Source: Aeromicrobium sp. (GTDB taxonomy: Bacteria; Actinomycetota; Actinomycetes; Propionibacteriales; Nocardioidaceae). From it: 35,008 bases of DNA. The notes beneath the pieces were generated by a model. That model made no database searches. It saw only the letters and a program-made list of their open reading frames with translations, and was not told where the DNA came from. Shown here piece after piece: positions 22,817-32,343 of the stretch (its first letter is position 1; each line of letters opens with the position of its first letter). A program made the position numbers and the translations under genes. The stretch lies in contig SSHC01000105.1 in NCBI GenBank assembly GCA_008017265.1, forward strand, positions 1 through 35,008, in the 5' to 3' direction.

Positions 22817-25345
22817 TCAATCGGCTTTGAGCGATGGCAAAATTTCAAGCTTCGAGGCGCGGACTGCTGGCAGCCAAGCAGCGAACACCCCCACCACGGC
22901 CGCGATGAGGATATAGCCGAACAAGACACTCCACGGAATCACGAGTTCGGTGATGCCCGCATCGGTTTGGCTGCGCTGCACGGCAACTCCCATGATCGTG
23001 CCGGCCAGCACACCGAGCGCGGCTCCCAAGACCGCGATCGCGGCGGCCTCCACTTGAATAAGCAGCCGAACTTGCTTGACGGTCAAACCCATCGCGCGCA
23101 GCATGCCGAGTTCGCGCGTGCGTTCGAACACGGAAAGCCCGAGTGTGTTGGCAATGCCCAAGACTGCGATGACCAACGCGAGTGCCAAAAGTGCTTGAAT
23201 CAAGCCGAGCAAAACCTCGACCGGGGCTCGTTGGGCCGCGGCAAATTCCTCGCGGTCTTCCACGATGACCGCCGGTGCTTCGGCCAGCGCCGCTTCAACG
23301 TTCGGCCGAACTTGGGCGGCGTCGAGCCCCTCGCCGACCGCCGCGTACAGGAATTGATCGTTGGGTTGACCACCCGCTGCGTCGTACAAGCGAAGCGAAC
23401 CGATGTATCGCAGCAAGACGGCAGGGTTCTTGGCATAAATCCCCGAAACAGTGGCTTGGATGGGTGGACCGCCTGCGCTGACTCGAACTCGGTCACCCGC
23501 GTTCAGGCCCTGTTCCTCGGCTCGGTCTTGTTGAACCATCAGTTCGACCTTGCCCGCGCGCGGCAGGCGACCCTCGACGAGATCAAGCGCCACGATCTTG
23601 TTGAACGCTTTTGGGTCCACACCGGCGACTGCGTCTGGTCGCGTTCCGACGAAACCGCCCGAATAGCGCAGCCGGGCAGTCGTTTCGATGCCCTCAACCT
23701 CGCGCACCTTGTGGACGAGTTCGGGCGAAAACGGCGCCCCTACCGGATTGAACACCACGAAATCGCCTTTGAAGTTCTTGGCGATCAGCGTGTCAATGCT
23801 GACCTTCGCTGATTCCCCAAACACCGTCATCATCGACACGAGCGTGACGCCGATAGTGAGGGCGGAAGCCGTTGCGGCAGTACGGCGAGGGTTCCGAAGC
23901 GTGTTGCGGCGCGCCAAGAATCCTACGATCCCAAACGGAATCGTGAAGATCCATTTCGCCGTCCACAAGATGGGCGTCACGATCGACGGTGCCCAAGCGA
24001 TCACGCCAAGCAAGAGCGACAACGCACCGATGCCTAGCGCCGCGATCCGGGCGGCATCCCCGCTCGCGAACCAGAGTGCGATCGCGGCGATGGCCAACAA
24101 GACCGCGCCTGCGCGCAACCGGAAACTGGACGTTTCGGTAACCGGATCCGCCGTGGCACGCATCGCAGTAACCGGCGGAACGGAACTTGCTTTCAACGCT
24201 GGGAAGAGCCCCGAAAGCATCGTGATTCCGATGCCGACGGCGAGCGCGGTCACGATAGTCCACGTTGGCACGATGATCGGCGCGTCACTCAAATCCGGCC
24301 CGAAGAAGCCCGCGCCGTACGACGCGAGACGCGCAAGCACCCAGCCAACAAGGAGACCAATTGTTGAGCCCAACGCTGAGATCAAGAAGGCTTCGATGAG
24401 TACCGATGTGGTCACTTGCCACCGGCTTGCCCCGATCGCTCGCATGAGCGCGAGTTCACGAGTGCGCTGCGACACCAGAATTGAGAACGTGTTCATGATC
24501 AAGAAAGCGCCAACAGCCAACGAGATCACGGCGAAAAGCAAGAGAAATGCGGTCAGGAAGCCAAGGTTCTGTTGCAGCGTGCTCGCGGCTTGGGCAGCCG
24601 CTCGATCACCAGTGAAGGCTCGGGCCGAAGGCGGCAGAACGGCGCCCACCCGGCGCATCAAGTCGGGCTGATCGACGCCCTCGTCAGCAACCACCCACAA
24701 GTCGTGGAAACGCTTTTCACCGTTGAGGAACAGCACGCGAGCGGCGTGCTTGGTGAACATCACAACGCTTCCGCCAGAGGTCGAACTCCCGTAGGTAGCC
24801 AAGCCGACAATCGTGACGGTCAATTGCGGACGCGAACCGTCGGTGGCGACCTTAATTTCATCCCCGATTCCGTAGCCGGTCTTGTCCGCGGTTTTAGGGT
24901 CGATCGTGACTTCGTGGTCCGTTCGCGGCGCCCGGCCAAGCGTGAGCGTCGGCCCCTGGAGTCCACCGGCGGCAGGCGCCTCAAAGAAATTCATGCCGAT
25001 CGCGGGTTGGCCTTGCACTCCAACGGCCACGCCATCTTTGCCAATCACGAATGTGGCTGCCGACCACACTCGGCCGTGCGCTTGGGCCACGCCGTCAACG
25101 TCGCGAACCTTGGCGAGGACGGCTGCCTCAACTGATCCGGTCGGTTCGCCCGAGCCGTCATCGCCGAAAGAACGCACCATGACATCGGCGACTCGACTGC
25201 TCGTTGTGCCGAGTAGTGCACGGTCTAACGTCGAGACGAAGATGAGCGATCCAGAGACGAATGCGACACCGAGAACGATGGCGAGGAAGCTCATGAAAAG
25301 GCGCTCAGGACGCAGTTTGACATTGCGCCATGCCACACGAAGCAC
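22817..25345 (-). CDS. FtsX/MacB-type ABC transporter permease, without adjacent ATPase
   Basis: An 842-residue permease with two FtsX-like halves. The N-terminal segment RPERLFMSFLAIVLGVAFVSGSL is followed by an extracytoplasmic domain (about 45-255) and three membrane segments including the conserved ILVSQRTRELALMRAIGASRWQV. The second half repeats the plan, with ARRNTLRNPRRTAATASALTIGVTLVSMM, another outer domain and FERTRELGMLRAMGLTVKQVRLLIQVE near the C-terminus. Such proteins work with an MacB/LolD-type ATPase in exporting lipids, lipoproteins or peptides. The ATPase is usually the gene immediately upstream; here that position is an intergenic region and a divergent gene. GTG 25345 has AGGAGA 8 bases upstream. 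The substrate is unknown. Confidence 0.88.
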   Translation of the reverse strand: MLRVAWRNVKLRPERLFMSFLAIVLGVAFVSGSLIFVSTLDRALLGTTSSRVADVMVRSFGDDGSGEPTGSVEAAVLAKVRDVDGVAQAHGRVWSAATFVIGKDGVAVGVQGQPAIGMNFFEAPAAGGLQGPTLTLGRAPRTDHEVTIDPKTADKTGYGIGDEIKVATDGSRPQLTVTIVGLATYGSSTSGGSVVMFTKHAARVLFLNGEKRFHDLWVVADEGVDQPDLMRRVGAVLPPSARAFTGDRAAAQAASTLQQNLGFLTAFLLLFAVISLAVGAFLIMNTFSILVSQRTRELALMRAIGASRWQVTTSVLIEAFLISALGSTIGLLVGWVLARLASYGAGFFGPDLSDAPIIVPTWTIVTALAVGIGITMLSGLFPALKASSVPPVTAMRATADPVTETSSFRLRAGAVLLAIAAIALWFASGDAARIAALGIGALSLLLGVIAWAPSIVTPILWTAKWIFTIPFGIVGFLARRNTLRNPRRTAATASALTIGVTLVSMMTVFGESAKVSIDTLIAKNFKGDFVVFNPVGAPFSPELVHKVREVEGIETTARLRYSGGFVGTRPDAVAGVDPKAFNKIVALDLVEGRLPRAGKVELMVQQDRAEEQGLNAGDRVRVSAGGPPIQATVSGIYAKNPAVLLRYIGSLRLYDAAGGQPNDQFLYAAVGEGLDAAQVRPNVEAALAEAPAVIVEDREEFAAAQRAPVEVLLGLIQALLALALVIAVLGIANTLGLSVFERTRELGMLRAMGLTVKQVRLLIQVEAAAIAVLGAALGVLAGTIMGVAVQRSQTDAGITELVIPWSVLFGYILIAAVVGVFAAWLPAVRASKLEILPSLKAD

Positions 25346-25381
25346 GCGTCGTTTCTCCTGTTCAGCGGAATTGCAACTCAG

Positions 25382-25407
25382 AGTTAAGAACTAAGTAGTT
25401 CTTGACT
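25382..25407. promoter_or_regulatory. 26-base palindrome, candidate operator of the divergent permease / acyltransferase genes
   Basis: The core AAGAACTA-AG-TAGTTCTT (25386-25403) is a perfect inverted repeat, extended by AGT and ACT on the two sides across one mismatch. It lies 37 bases before the permease start and about 80 bases before the acyltransferase start, and its right arm overlaps a TTGACT -35-like element (25402-25407). I cannot assign a regulator family. Confidence 0.65.
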
Positions 25408-25420
25408 TTCTAGGTAATTT
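25402..25420 (+). promoter_or_regulatory. Possible promoter elements for the acyltransferase pair
   Basis: TTGACT (25402-25407) resembles a -35 and TAATTT (25415-25420) a -10, but their spacing is far too short for one promoter. TACATT at 25459-25464 is another -10 candidate. The true promoter is unresolved; this stretch is clearly A/T-rich. Confidence 0.25.
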
Positions 25421-25487
25421 CTTTTGAAAACGCTACCCACTAACTAGTCCCTTTGGGCTACATTCGACAAAGTTGCACCTGTCTTAA

Positions 25488-26933
25488 ATGACACAAACAC
25501 CAACATTTGGCAGAAAAGAGGTTGCGTATGCAAGCCCATCTTTTACAGCCTCGGGATGTACCGGCGGGCCAACTCACGTGTGGTTCGCGAACAAAGCAAC
25601 GCAACGGGCAGTAGTGTCCGCACCGCTCGATGAACGCCCCCTGACCGCCGACCAGTCGGCCCATATTGACACGATTCCAACGGCGAATCCCGACGGCTCC
25701 GACCCTGCACCGTGGATCGGTTTGTCCTGCCTGATTGAGGGCTCCACACGGTCGTCCATTGCCGAAACGCTTTCCCGCTACGTCGACCGGCACGAGATCA
25801 TGCGATCCATTTTTGATACCGATGAGTTCGATGGCACGGCACGTTCACTATTGCCTATCGGCACCGCTGCGTTCGAGCCGTTGGAGTTGGGCGAACTCAC
25901 CTCCCAAGAGAATTTCAATCGGCTGAGCCGACATCTGGCGCGCGAAGCCCGCTGCACGTCTTGGCCATACGCAGGCTTCGCAACGATCGAAACGAACAAG
26001 GGCACGTTCCTGTTTGCTGCATTCGACCACATGGTGTTCGACGGATACTCGCTTTACATTTCGCTCGACGAATTCCCTCGGCTTCACGCCGGAGTTCTGG
26101 CCGGCGATTCGGCGCCGGCGCCCGCTCTGAGCCACGCTGATTTTGCCCACGTGGAACATAACCTCGCGACCGCCCTCGGCGCCGACTCTCCAGAACTCGC
26201 AACCTGGAAGAACGCACTGAACGAACGTCGCGAACTGCCCGGATTGCCCCGTCAAGCGGGCATCCGCGACGGCGAACGCCATCCGCACGAGTTCATCTCG
26301 ATTCCGCTCCTTGATGGCGCGGAGTCAGCCCAGGTCAAAGAACGATTCCGAGACCGAGACGTTTCGACTGGGTTTGGGTTCCTGTCGGTACTGCTCGGGA
26401 ATGCTGCATCCCTCGAAGCGGACCGGTCCATCAATTTCCTCGTTTCAACTCACAATCGGCCAAGCCCCGCGTGGGGCGAATCGATTGGCTGGTTCGCTGG
26501 TGTCGTACCGATGTCTCTGTGCGTTGCCGAGAATGCGTCTGGGCACGCAACCTATGAAGAGCTCAAAGAACAGTGGCAGGTCAGTCAGTTTGCGAGCGTG
26601 CTGCGCATGCCCGACGCCGCGCGCCGGTTGTCGGCAACGATCGAACCGGCTCTGGTTGTCTCCTATATGGAAGGTCGCCACGCGCCAGGTGCAGAACACT
26701 GGGAAAGGAATCGCGCCAAAGCACTCCTCGGCCCAACACCGCCCAGCAGCCAAATTCACTTGTGGATCAATTCGATGCCCAATGGAACCTTCCTCGAAGT
26801 TCGGTTCCCCAATACGCGTCGCTGCAGAGAGTGGATCCTTTCGATCGCGGCCCAGACACGTGAAACGTTAATTGGCATCGGTACCAGAACTCACGAATTC
26901 GACGAATGCCCTGAGGACATCCCATGCAAATGA
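25488..26933 (+). CDS. PapA-like acyltransferase (condensation-domain superfamily), first of pair
   Basis: A 481-residue protein of the CoA-dependent acyltransferase/condensation fold. FDHMVFDGYS holds the catalytic HxxxDG (residues 181-186), and ESIGWFAGVVP (about 331-341) matches the conserved strand/bridge motif of the second half. LVVSYMEG and IHLWINSMPNG near the C-terminus resemble those of mycobacterial PapA1/PapA2, which acylate trehalose-based lipids; THVWFANKATQRA near residue 29 also recalls their N-terminus. No signal peptide or membrane segment is seen. ATG 25488 has neither a ribosome site nor a close -10, so the start is uncertain; GTG 25578 is an alternative. It overlaps the next gene by ten bases. 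Donor and acceptor are unknown. Confidence 0.8.
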   Translation: MTQTPTFGRKEVAYASPSFTASGCTGGPTHVWFANKATQRAVVSAPLDERPLTADQSAHIDTIPTANPDGSDPAPWIGLSCLIEGSTRSSIAETLSRYVDRHEIMRSIFDTDEFDGTARSLLPIGTAAFEPLELGELTSQENFNRLSRHLAREARCTSWPYAGFATIETNKGTFLFAAFDHMVFDGYSLYISLDEFPRLHAGVLAGDSAPAPALSHADFAHVEHNLATALGADSPELATWKNALNERRELPGLPRQAGIRDGERHPHEFISIPLLDGAESAQVKERFRDRDVSTGFGFLSVLLGNAASLEADRSINFLVSTHNRPSPAWGESIGWFAGVVPMSLCVAENASGHATYEELKEQWQVSQFASVLRMPDAARRLSATIEPALVVSYMEGRHAPGAEHWERNRAKALLGPTPPSSQIHLWINSMPNGTFLEVRFPNTRRCREWILSIAAQTRETLIGIGTRTHEFDECPEDIPCK

Positions 26934-28306
26934 CCCGACTTGAAGACCACCCCACCACAACGGGAACACTCGTTCGGTGGGTCCCCAGCGCAGTCAGCTT
27001 GCAGGCGATCGAAACGAACACGCCCACAAAACGTCGTGGCTCCTACATGCAAGAAGCTCATCTTGGCTTGCGTAACGCGATGGCTCGCGAAGGAAAGTCC
27101 GATGCGAGTTGGATTGGTCTCTCCTTCGATTTGCCAGCAAACACAGACATGAATTCAATTGCGCACGCGCTCGACAAGCTGGCTGAGCGGCACAGTATTT
27201 TCCGCGGCTGGTTCAGCGGCTCAGACGGTGAATACGCATGGCATGAACTCGCTGAAGGCGAACTGTCATTCGAAACCGAACTGGTTGGCGAAGCACCCAC
27301 CGAGGCTGACGTTAAAAGCTTCGTTTTGAACGAACTCACCACCGCATGCACACCATTTGACACGATCGGCTGGCGCCTATGCGGGGTCATCGGCGAGGAC
27401 AAGATGGTCTTGTACATCGGACAAGACCACATTTACACCGACGGATTCAGCGCCATCTTGATGTTCAGCGAGTTTATTGCGCTGCTCAACGATCCCAACG
27501 CCATCGACACCATGCACCCGGTGGGGGCGTTCCAAGATTTTGCTGAAATTGAACGTGCGGCTGCCGACCTGGCCACGATCGACCATCCTGCGGTCCAGCA
27601 GTGGGCAGCATTCGCGCTCGCCGATCCAGAAGGCGGCACACCCCGATTCCCGATGGACACCGGCATCGCCGTGGGCCAAAAGACCGAACTCGGCCCGTAT
27701 CGCCTCGACCTGTTTACCGCCGAGGAAGATGCTCGACTCGATGCCTACGCGCGTTCCATCGGAGCAACCTTCCCTAGCTTGCTGCACGCGGCACTAGCGA
27801 TTGCTACGCGAGACGTAGCCGGCAAATCGCTTCACCGCTTCCTCAACCCCGTACATACGCGCAATGATCCGCAGTGGTGGTTGTCAATGGGCTGGTACAT
27901 CAACGTGGTGCCCGTGATGGCACAACTGACCGAGACCGACACTCTCGAAAGTGTCGCGGTCACGATGCGAGAGAGCCTGCGCGCGGGTATGGATGTGGCC
28001 GAACTTCCCGCGCTGCGCGTCATGGAACTCATTCAGGAAGTGTTCGGGTTCGATCCCGAAAGCGCAGGTCGCCCGCCGATCATCTCCTACCTCGACGGCC
28101 GCAACCTGCCGGGTCAAGAGATTTGGGACGAGCACCGTTTCCACGGCCTCACCGGCGCCGGAGAACACGACGACGTCAACGTCTGGCTCAACCGTATGCC
28201 TCACGAAACCTACGTTATGTGTGCTGTACCTGATACGGAACAAGCAATGAAAGCGGTCGACGACTACTTCACCTACGCGCGTGACTTGCTGCGCGCCCTC
28301 TTGTGA
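26924..28306 (+). CDS. PapA-like acyltransferase (condensation-domain superfamily), second of pair
   Basis: A 460-residue paralogue of the preceding protein. GTLVRWVPSAVSLQA opens as in mycobacterial PapA1/A2. LAERHSIFRGWF is the usual early motif, QDHIYTDGFS holds the catalytic HxxxDG (169-174), and WAAFALADPEGGTPRFPMDTG and WLSMGWYINVVPV follow. The end IISYLDGRNLPG and VNVWLNRMPHETYV again resembles PapA. Both catalytic residues are intact in each copy, so the two may act in sequence on one acceptor, as PapA2 and PapA1 do in sulfolipid synthesis (known for Mycobacterium; inferred here). No polyketide synthase, MmpL or sulfotransferase is nearby. GAGGA lies 6 bases before ATG 26924, favouring it over ATG 26930. 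Confidence 0.82.
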   Translation: MQMTRLEDHPTTTGTLVRWVPSAVSLQAIETNTPTKRRGSYMQEAHLGLRNAMAREGKSDASWIGLSFDLPANTDMNSIAHALDKLAERHSIFRGWFSGSDGEYAWHELAEGELSFETELVGEAPTEADVKSFVLNELTTACTPFDTIGWRLCGVIGEDKMVLYIGQDHIYTDGFSAILMFSEFIALLNDPNAIDTMHPVGAFQDFAEIERAAADLATIDHPAVQQWAAFALADPEGGTPRFPMDTGIAVGQKTELGPYRLDLFTAEEDARLDAYARSIGATFPSLLHAALAIATRDVAGKSLHRFLNPVHTRNDPQWWLSMGWYINVVPVMAQLTETDTLESVAVTMRESLRAGMDVAELPALRVMELIQEVFGFDPESAGRPPIISYLDGRNLPGQEIWDEHRFHGLTGAGEHDDVNVWLNRMPHETYVMCAVPDTEQAMKAVDDYFTYARDLLRALL

Positions 28307-28325
28307 ACCGCAGTAATCGAGAACG

Positions 28326-29234
28326 CTAATTCGCCGCCGTGAGCGCGATCCCGTCAAGAATGTCGCGTTCACTCACGACAACCACCCGGTTCGAGACGTT
28401 GGCGTGGGTAAGGATCCGCTGAACAATTAGCGATCCACCACCGATGACGTCGGCGCGCCCCGGATGCATGAAACCAAGTTCGCTTCGTTGCTCGACCGTG
28501 CGCGCCACGAGGTCTGCGGCCGAGGCAGCGAAGTCATCGAATGAGATACGCGAACCGTGAATTCGTTCACTGTCGTAATCGCTCAGCCCCAGAGCATGCG
28601 CCGCGATTGACGTGACGGTCCCCGCGACCATGATGAGGGTTTCTGTCACTGGCAGCGAAGTCAGAATCGGCACAATATGGCTGTCGATCGTGGCAATGCA
28701 GGCATCAATTTCGCTCCGTGTGGGCGGATCGCTGGCGAGGTGCCGTTCGGTCAACCGCACACAGCCGATGTTGACCGACTGCGCGAACGACGGCACGCCT
28801 TCACCTTGGACGAACTCGGTAGACCCTCCGCCGATATCGATGACCAGCGTGGGGCCTTCGCCCAATTCGCGACTCGCCCCGATGAACGACGCGGTTGCTT
28901 CTTGTTCGCCTGTAAAAACCTGCGGATAGACACCCAAGACGTCATATACAACAGTCGAAAACTCCTGGGCATTGGCGGCGTCACGGGTGGCAGACGTCGC
29001 TGCGAACGAGATTTTCTCAACACCAGCGGTCTCAATTAGTTCGCGGTACTCGCGGCACGCTTCCAACGTTCGCGCGATTGCTTCATCCGCCAACCGACCG
29101 GTCTGGTCCACGCCTTGTCCAAGTCGCACAATCCGCATCTCGCGCACGAGATCCGTTTTTGAATCCCCGTCGATATCGGCAATCAACAACCTGATCGAAT
29201 TCGTGCCGCAATCGATCGCGGCGACCCTCGTCAT
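28326..29234 (-). CDS. ppx: Ppx/GppA family phosphatase
   Basis: A 302-residue exopolyphosphatase / guanosine pentaphosphate phosphatase of the ASKHA fold. VAAIDCGTNSIRLLIAD is the phosphate-1 motif, SFAATSATRDAANA and FTGEQEATASFIGA hold the catalytic Glu region, and LVIDIGGGSTEFV is the phosphate-2 motif. The short form without the C-terminal HD-like domain is typical of actinobacterial Ppx1. It hydrolyses polyphosphate and/or pppGpp; which one is not decided by sequence. ATG overlaps the DUF501 stop by four bases. It is the last gene of the conserved eno-FtsB-DUF501-ppx operon. Confidence 0.93.
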   Translation of the reverse strand: MTRVAAIDCGTNSIRLLIADIDGDSKTDLVREMRIVRLGQGVDQTGRLADEAIARTLEACREYRELIETAGVEKISFAATSATRDAANAQEFSTVVYDVLGVYPQVFTGEQEATASFIGASRELGEGPTLVIDIGGGSTEFVQGEGVPSFAQSVNIGCVRLTERHLASDPPTRSEIDACIATIDSHIVPILTSLPVTETLIMVAGTVTSIAAHALGLSDYDSERIHGSRISFDDFAASAADLVARTVEQRSELGFMHPGRADVIGGGSLIVQRILTHANVSNRVVVVSERDILDGIALTAAN

Positions 29235-29743
29235 GCATCCGCCTGGACATCAGGCACCCAACCGGCCGCACAACGCGAATTGCCCCACCAGTCGCCCAGC
29301 AATGCGATTGCCTCATCACCAAGAGGATTGACACCGGGACCCTTGGCGAGCGAATGCCCCACTAAGACGTGCAAGCATTTGACCCGCGTGGGCATACCGC
29401 CAGCTGAAATCCCACCAATCTCAGGAACATGACCGAGTGCTTCTCGCTCGGCTAAATATGACTCGTGAGCGGCCTGATACTTCGCAGCGAGCTCGGCATC
29501 TTCGGTTAACCGCTGGGACCAGTCAGCCATCAACCCCGATGCTTCTAACGAACCGATCGCACCCGTCAGTCGTGGACACGTCAGGTAGTAGAGAGTTGGG
29601 AACGGCGTTCCGTCCGGCAAGCGCGGCTCCGTCTTCACCGCGTTCGGGTGCCCAGACGGACACCGTGACGACACCTCAATAGCGCCTCGTGGAACTCGCC
29701 CCAACTGTTCGGCGATCATCGCTTCATCGGCTGCGTCGATCAT
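29231..29743 (-). CDS. DUF501 family protein
   Basis: A 170-residue protein of DUF501, found in actinobacteria between the FtsB/DivIC-like gene and ppx exactly as here. Visible features are EQLGRVPRGAIEVSSRCPSGHPNAVKTEPRLPDGTPFPTLYYLTCPRL (two Cys and a His, possible metal site), GGISAGGMPTRVKCLHVLVGHSLAKGPGVNPLGDEA and WWGNSRCAAGW. The function is unknown; the conserved CLHVLVGHSLA/GVNPLGDE segment looks catalytic or ligand-binding (inference). The start overlaps the preceding stop by one base (TGATG), and its own end overlaps ppx. Confidence 0.93.
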   Translation of the reverse strand: MIDAADEAMIAEQLGRVPRGAIEVSSRCPSGHPNAVKTEPRLPDGTPFPTLYYLTCPRLTGAIGSLEASGLMADWSQRLTEDAELAAKYQAAHESYLAEREALGHVPEIGGISAGGMPTRVKCLHVLVGHSLAKGPGVNPLGDEAIALLGDWWGNSRCAAGWVPDVQADA

Positions 29744-30348
29744 CAGTCCTTCTTCTTTTTCAACACGGTTTCAGGGTCAAGATCACCCGTAGAAATGGAC
29801 TCGGGCGGATGATCTACAGCGTGAAATGAGCCACTCAGTCGATCAACCCACGTCTGTTCAACCAGCGGCACCGGCTCGTCCAATGTTGAGCCTTCGCCCT
29901 TCAACTGGCCATCAAGTCCAATGACGCGGTAGCCAACTTCGCCCGGCATGACCCAGCCGAAACGCTCCCGCGCCTGATTGCGAATGAACGCCGGATCTTG
30001 CCACCGTTCTTCGATGTCTTCAAGCTCCGCGATCTCATCTTCCGCGATCCTGATTCGAAGTTCGAGCGCAGCAATCTCTTGCCGCTGTTTCCACCAAGCG
30101 TTCAACGATGTGGCGTAGGAAGTAAGGAGCAAGATCCCAACGATCACGAGTGCTACGGCACGGCCGGTAAACCGTGAACCCGACGGCTTCTCGACCGCGG
30201 CCGCGCGCGGCGGCAAAGTCGCAACACCGCGAGCAGAACCCGAACCCGAGGACTTTCCCGAACCCGAGGACTTAGCCGAGCCCGTCACGGACTGTTCGCG
30301 CCGCTTGGATGCGGGGCGACGCGTCTCGTGACGGCCTCGTTCTGCCAT
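29743..30348 (-). CDS. FtsB/DivIC-type septum formation initiator protein
   Basis: A 201-residue bitopic division protein. The basic Ser/Gly-rich cytoplasmic N-terminus (about 1-60) contains a duplicated KSSGSG. One membrane helix follows (about 63-84), then a coiled coil (KQRQEIAALELRIRIAEDEIAELEDIEERW), then ARERFGWVMPGEVGYRVIG, the family's conserved end. It probably bridges FtsL/FtsQ-type partners in the divisome. A variable tail ends KKKKD. It starts three bases after the enolase stop with no strong ribosome site, suggesting coupling. Confidence 0.9.
   Translation of the reverse strand: MAERGRHETRRPASKRREQSVTGSAKSSGSGKSSGSGSARGVATLPPRAAAVEKPSGSRFTGRAVALVIVGILLLTSYATSLNAWWKQRQEIAALELRIRIAEDEIAELEDIEERWQDPAFIRNQARERFGWVMPGEVGYRVIGLDGQLKGEGSTLDEPVPLVEQTWVDRLSGSFHAVDHPPESISTGDLDPETVLKKKKD
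30239..30273. repeat. Tandem 18-base repeat in the FtsB-like gene
   Basis: CCCGAACCCGAGGACTT occurs at 30239-30255 and again at 30257-30273 (period 18 bases), encoding two KSSGSG units of the disordered N-terminus. It is in frame, so copy number change would alter length without breaking the gene. Confidence 0.8.
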
Positions 30349-30351
30349 CGA

Positions 30352-31683
<1,332 letters not shown>

Positions 31684-31721
31684 TCACTCGGATTCACCCT
31701 CGCCCGTGTCCCGACGAGAAG

Positions 31722-32330
31722 TCAGGACAGGTCGTGGAGCACGCGGATCTGATCACGGAGTGCAGTCTCGGCGTCAATTCCAGCCGCATGCGCCTGCGCC
31801 ACAAGCTGTATCAGTTGTTCAGCGATTGAATCGCCTTGCGGGACCAGTCCGCCACGCTCAATGTGTTTTTGTGCCATCAGCAAGGCCGGCAGTGCTGGCA
31901 ACTTCGCGGGCTCGATAGACCCTTCAGCGCCCTGGCCGGCTGACTGTTCGGCTTTCATGCGTTGCCAGAGCGCGTCCACCTCCGCGAGGTCTCGCACCTG
32001 TTCATCCCCGAAAACATGAGGACTCCGATGAATGAGCTTCTCTGTAATGGCCGCGGCGACGTCGTTGAAGCCCCAAGCTTCCGGCCCGCTTTCGGCGATC
32101 GCGGCGTGGAAAACGATCTGCATGAGGACGTCGCCGAGTTCATCCTTAATCGCGATGGGATCGCCCGAATCGATGGCATCGACTGCCTCAAACGCTTCTT
32201 CAAGGAGATATCGCCGTAACGATTCGTGCGTTTGTTCTTGCGTCCACGGGCACTCGGCCCTCAGGCGTGCCATCACCGCTACGAGACGGTCAACCTGATC
32301 TTCTGGCAGGTCAAACTCGCTCGTAGCCAC
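31722..32330 (-). CDS. mazG: MazG family nucleotide pyrophosphohydrolase
   Basis: A 202-residue all-alpha NTP pyrophosphatase of the MazG family, a housecleaning enzyme acting on abnormal or excess (d)NTPs. MARLRAECPWTQEQTHESLRRYLLEEAFEAVDAI carries the EExxE metal-binding motif, and DELGDVLMQIVFHAAIAE the second (ExxxD-type). RSPHVFGDEQV is also characteristic. The length fits a single MazG domain with a C-terminal helical extension, as in mycobacterial relatives near eno. GTG 32330 lies 7 bases after TAGGTT, which overlaps the stop of the upstream lipoprotein gene. Confidence 0.92.
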   Translation of the reverse strand: MATSEFDLPEDQVDRLVAVMARLRAECPWTQEQTHESLRRYLLEEAFEAVDAIDSGDPIAIKDELGDVLMQIVFHAAIAESGPEAWGFNDVAAAITEKLIHRSPHVFGDEQVRDLAEVDALWQRMKAEQSAGQGAEGSIEPAKLPALPALLMAQKHIERGGLVPQGDSIAEQLIQLVAQAHAAGIDAETALRDQIRVLHDLS

Positions 32331-32337
32331 GTTCGCG

Positions 32338-32343
32338 AACCTA
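32338..32343 (-). promoter_or_regulatory. Putative -10 TAGGTT of mazG
   Basis: TAGGTT ends 7 bases before GTG 32330; its TAG is the stop codon of the SurA-like gene, so mazG probably has its own leaderless promoter inside the operon. Confidence 0.4.

Noticed and set aside
23688-24671. 327-residue plus-strand ORF opposite the permease
   Set aside because: No motif or plausible start; it is a mirror frame of a clearly coding FtsX/MacB-type gene in GC-rich DNA.
31722-32330. MazG as part of a toxin-antitoxin or phage-defence module
   Set aside because: It lies in the conserved mfd-mazG-eno block of actinobacteria and no MazE/MazF genes are near, so a housekeeping role is more likely.
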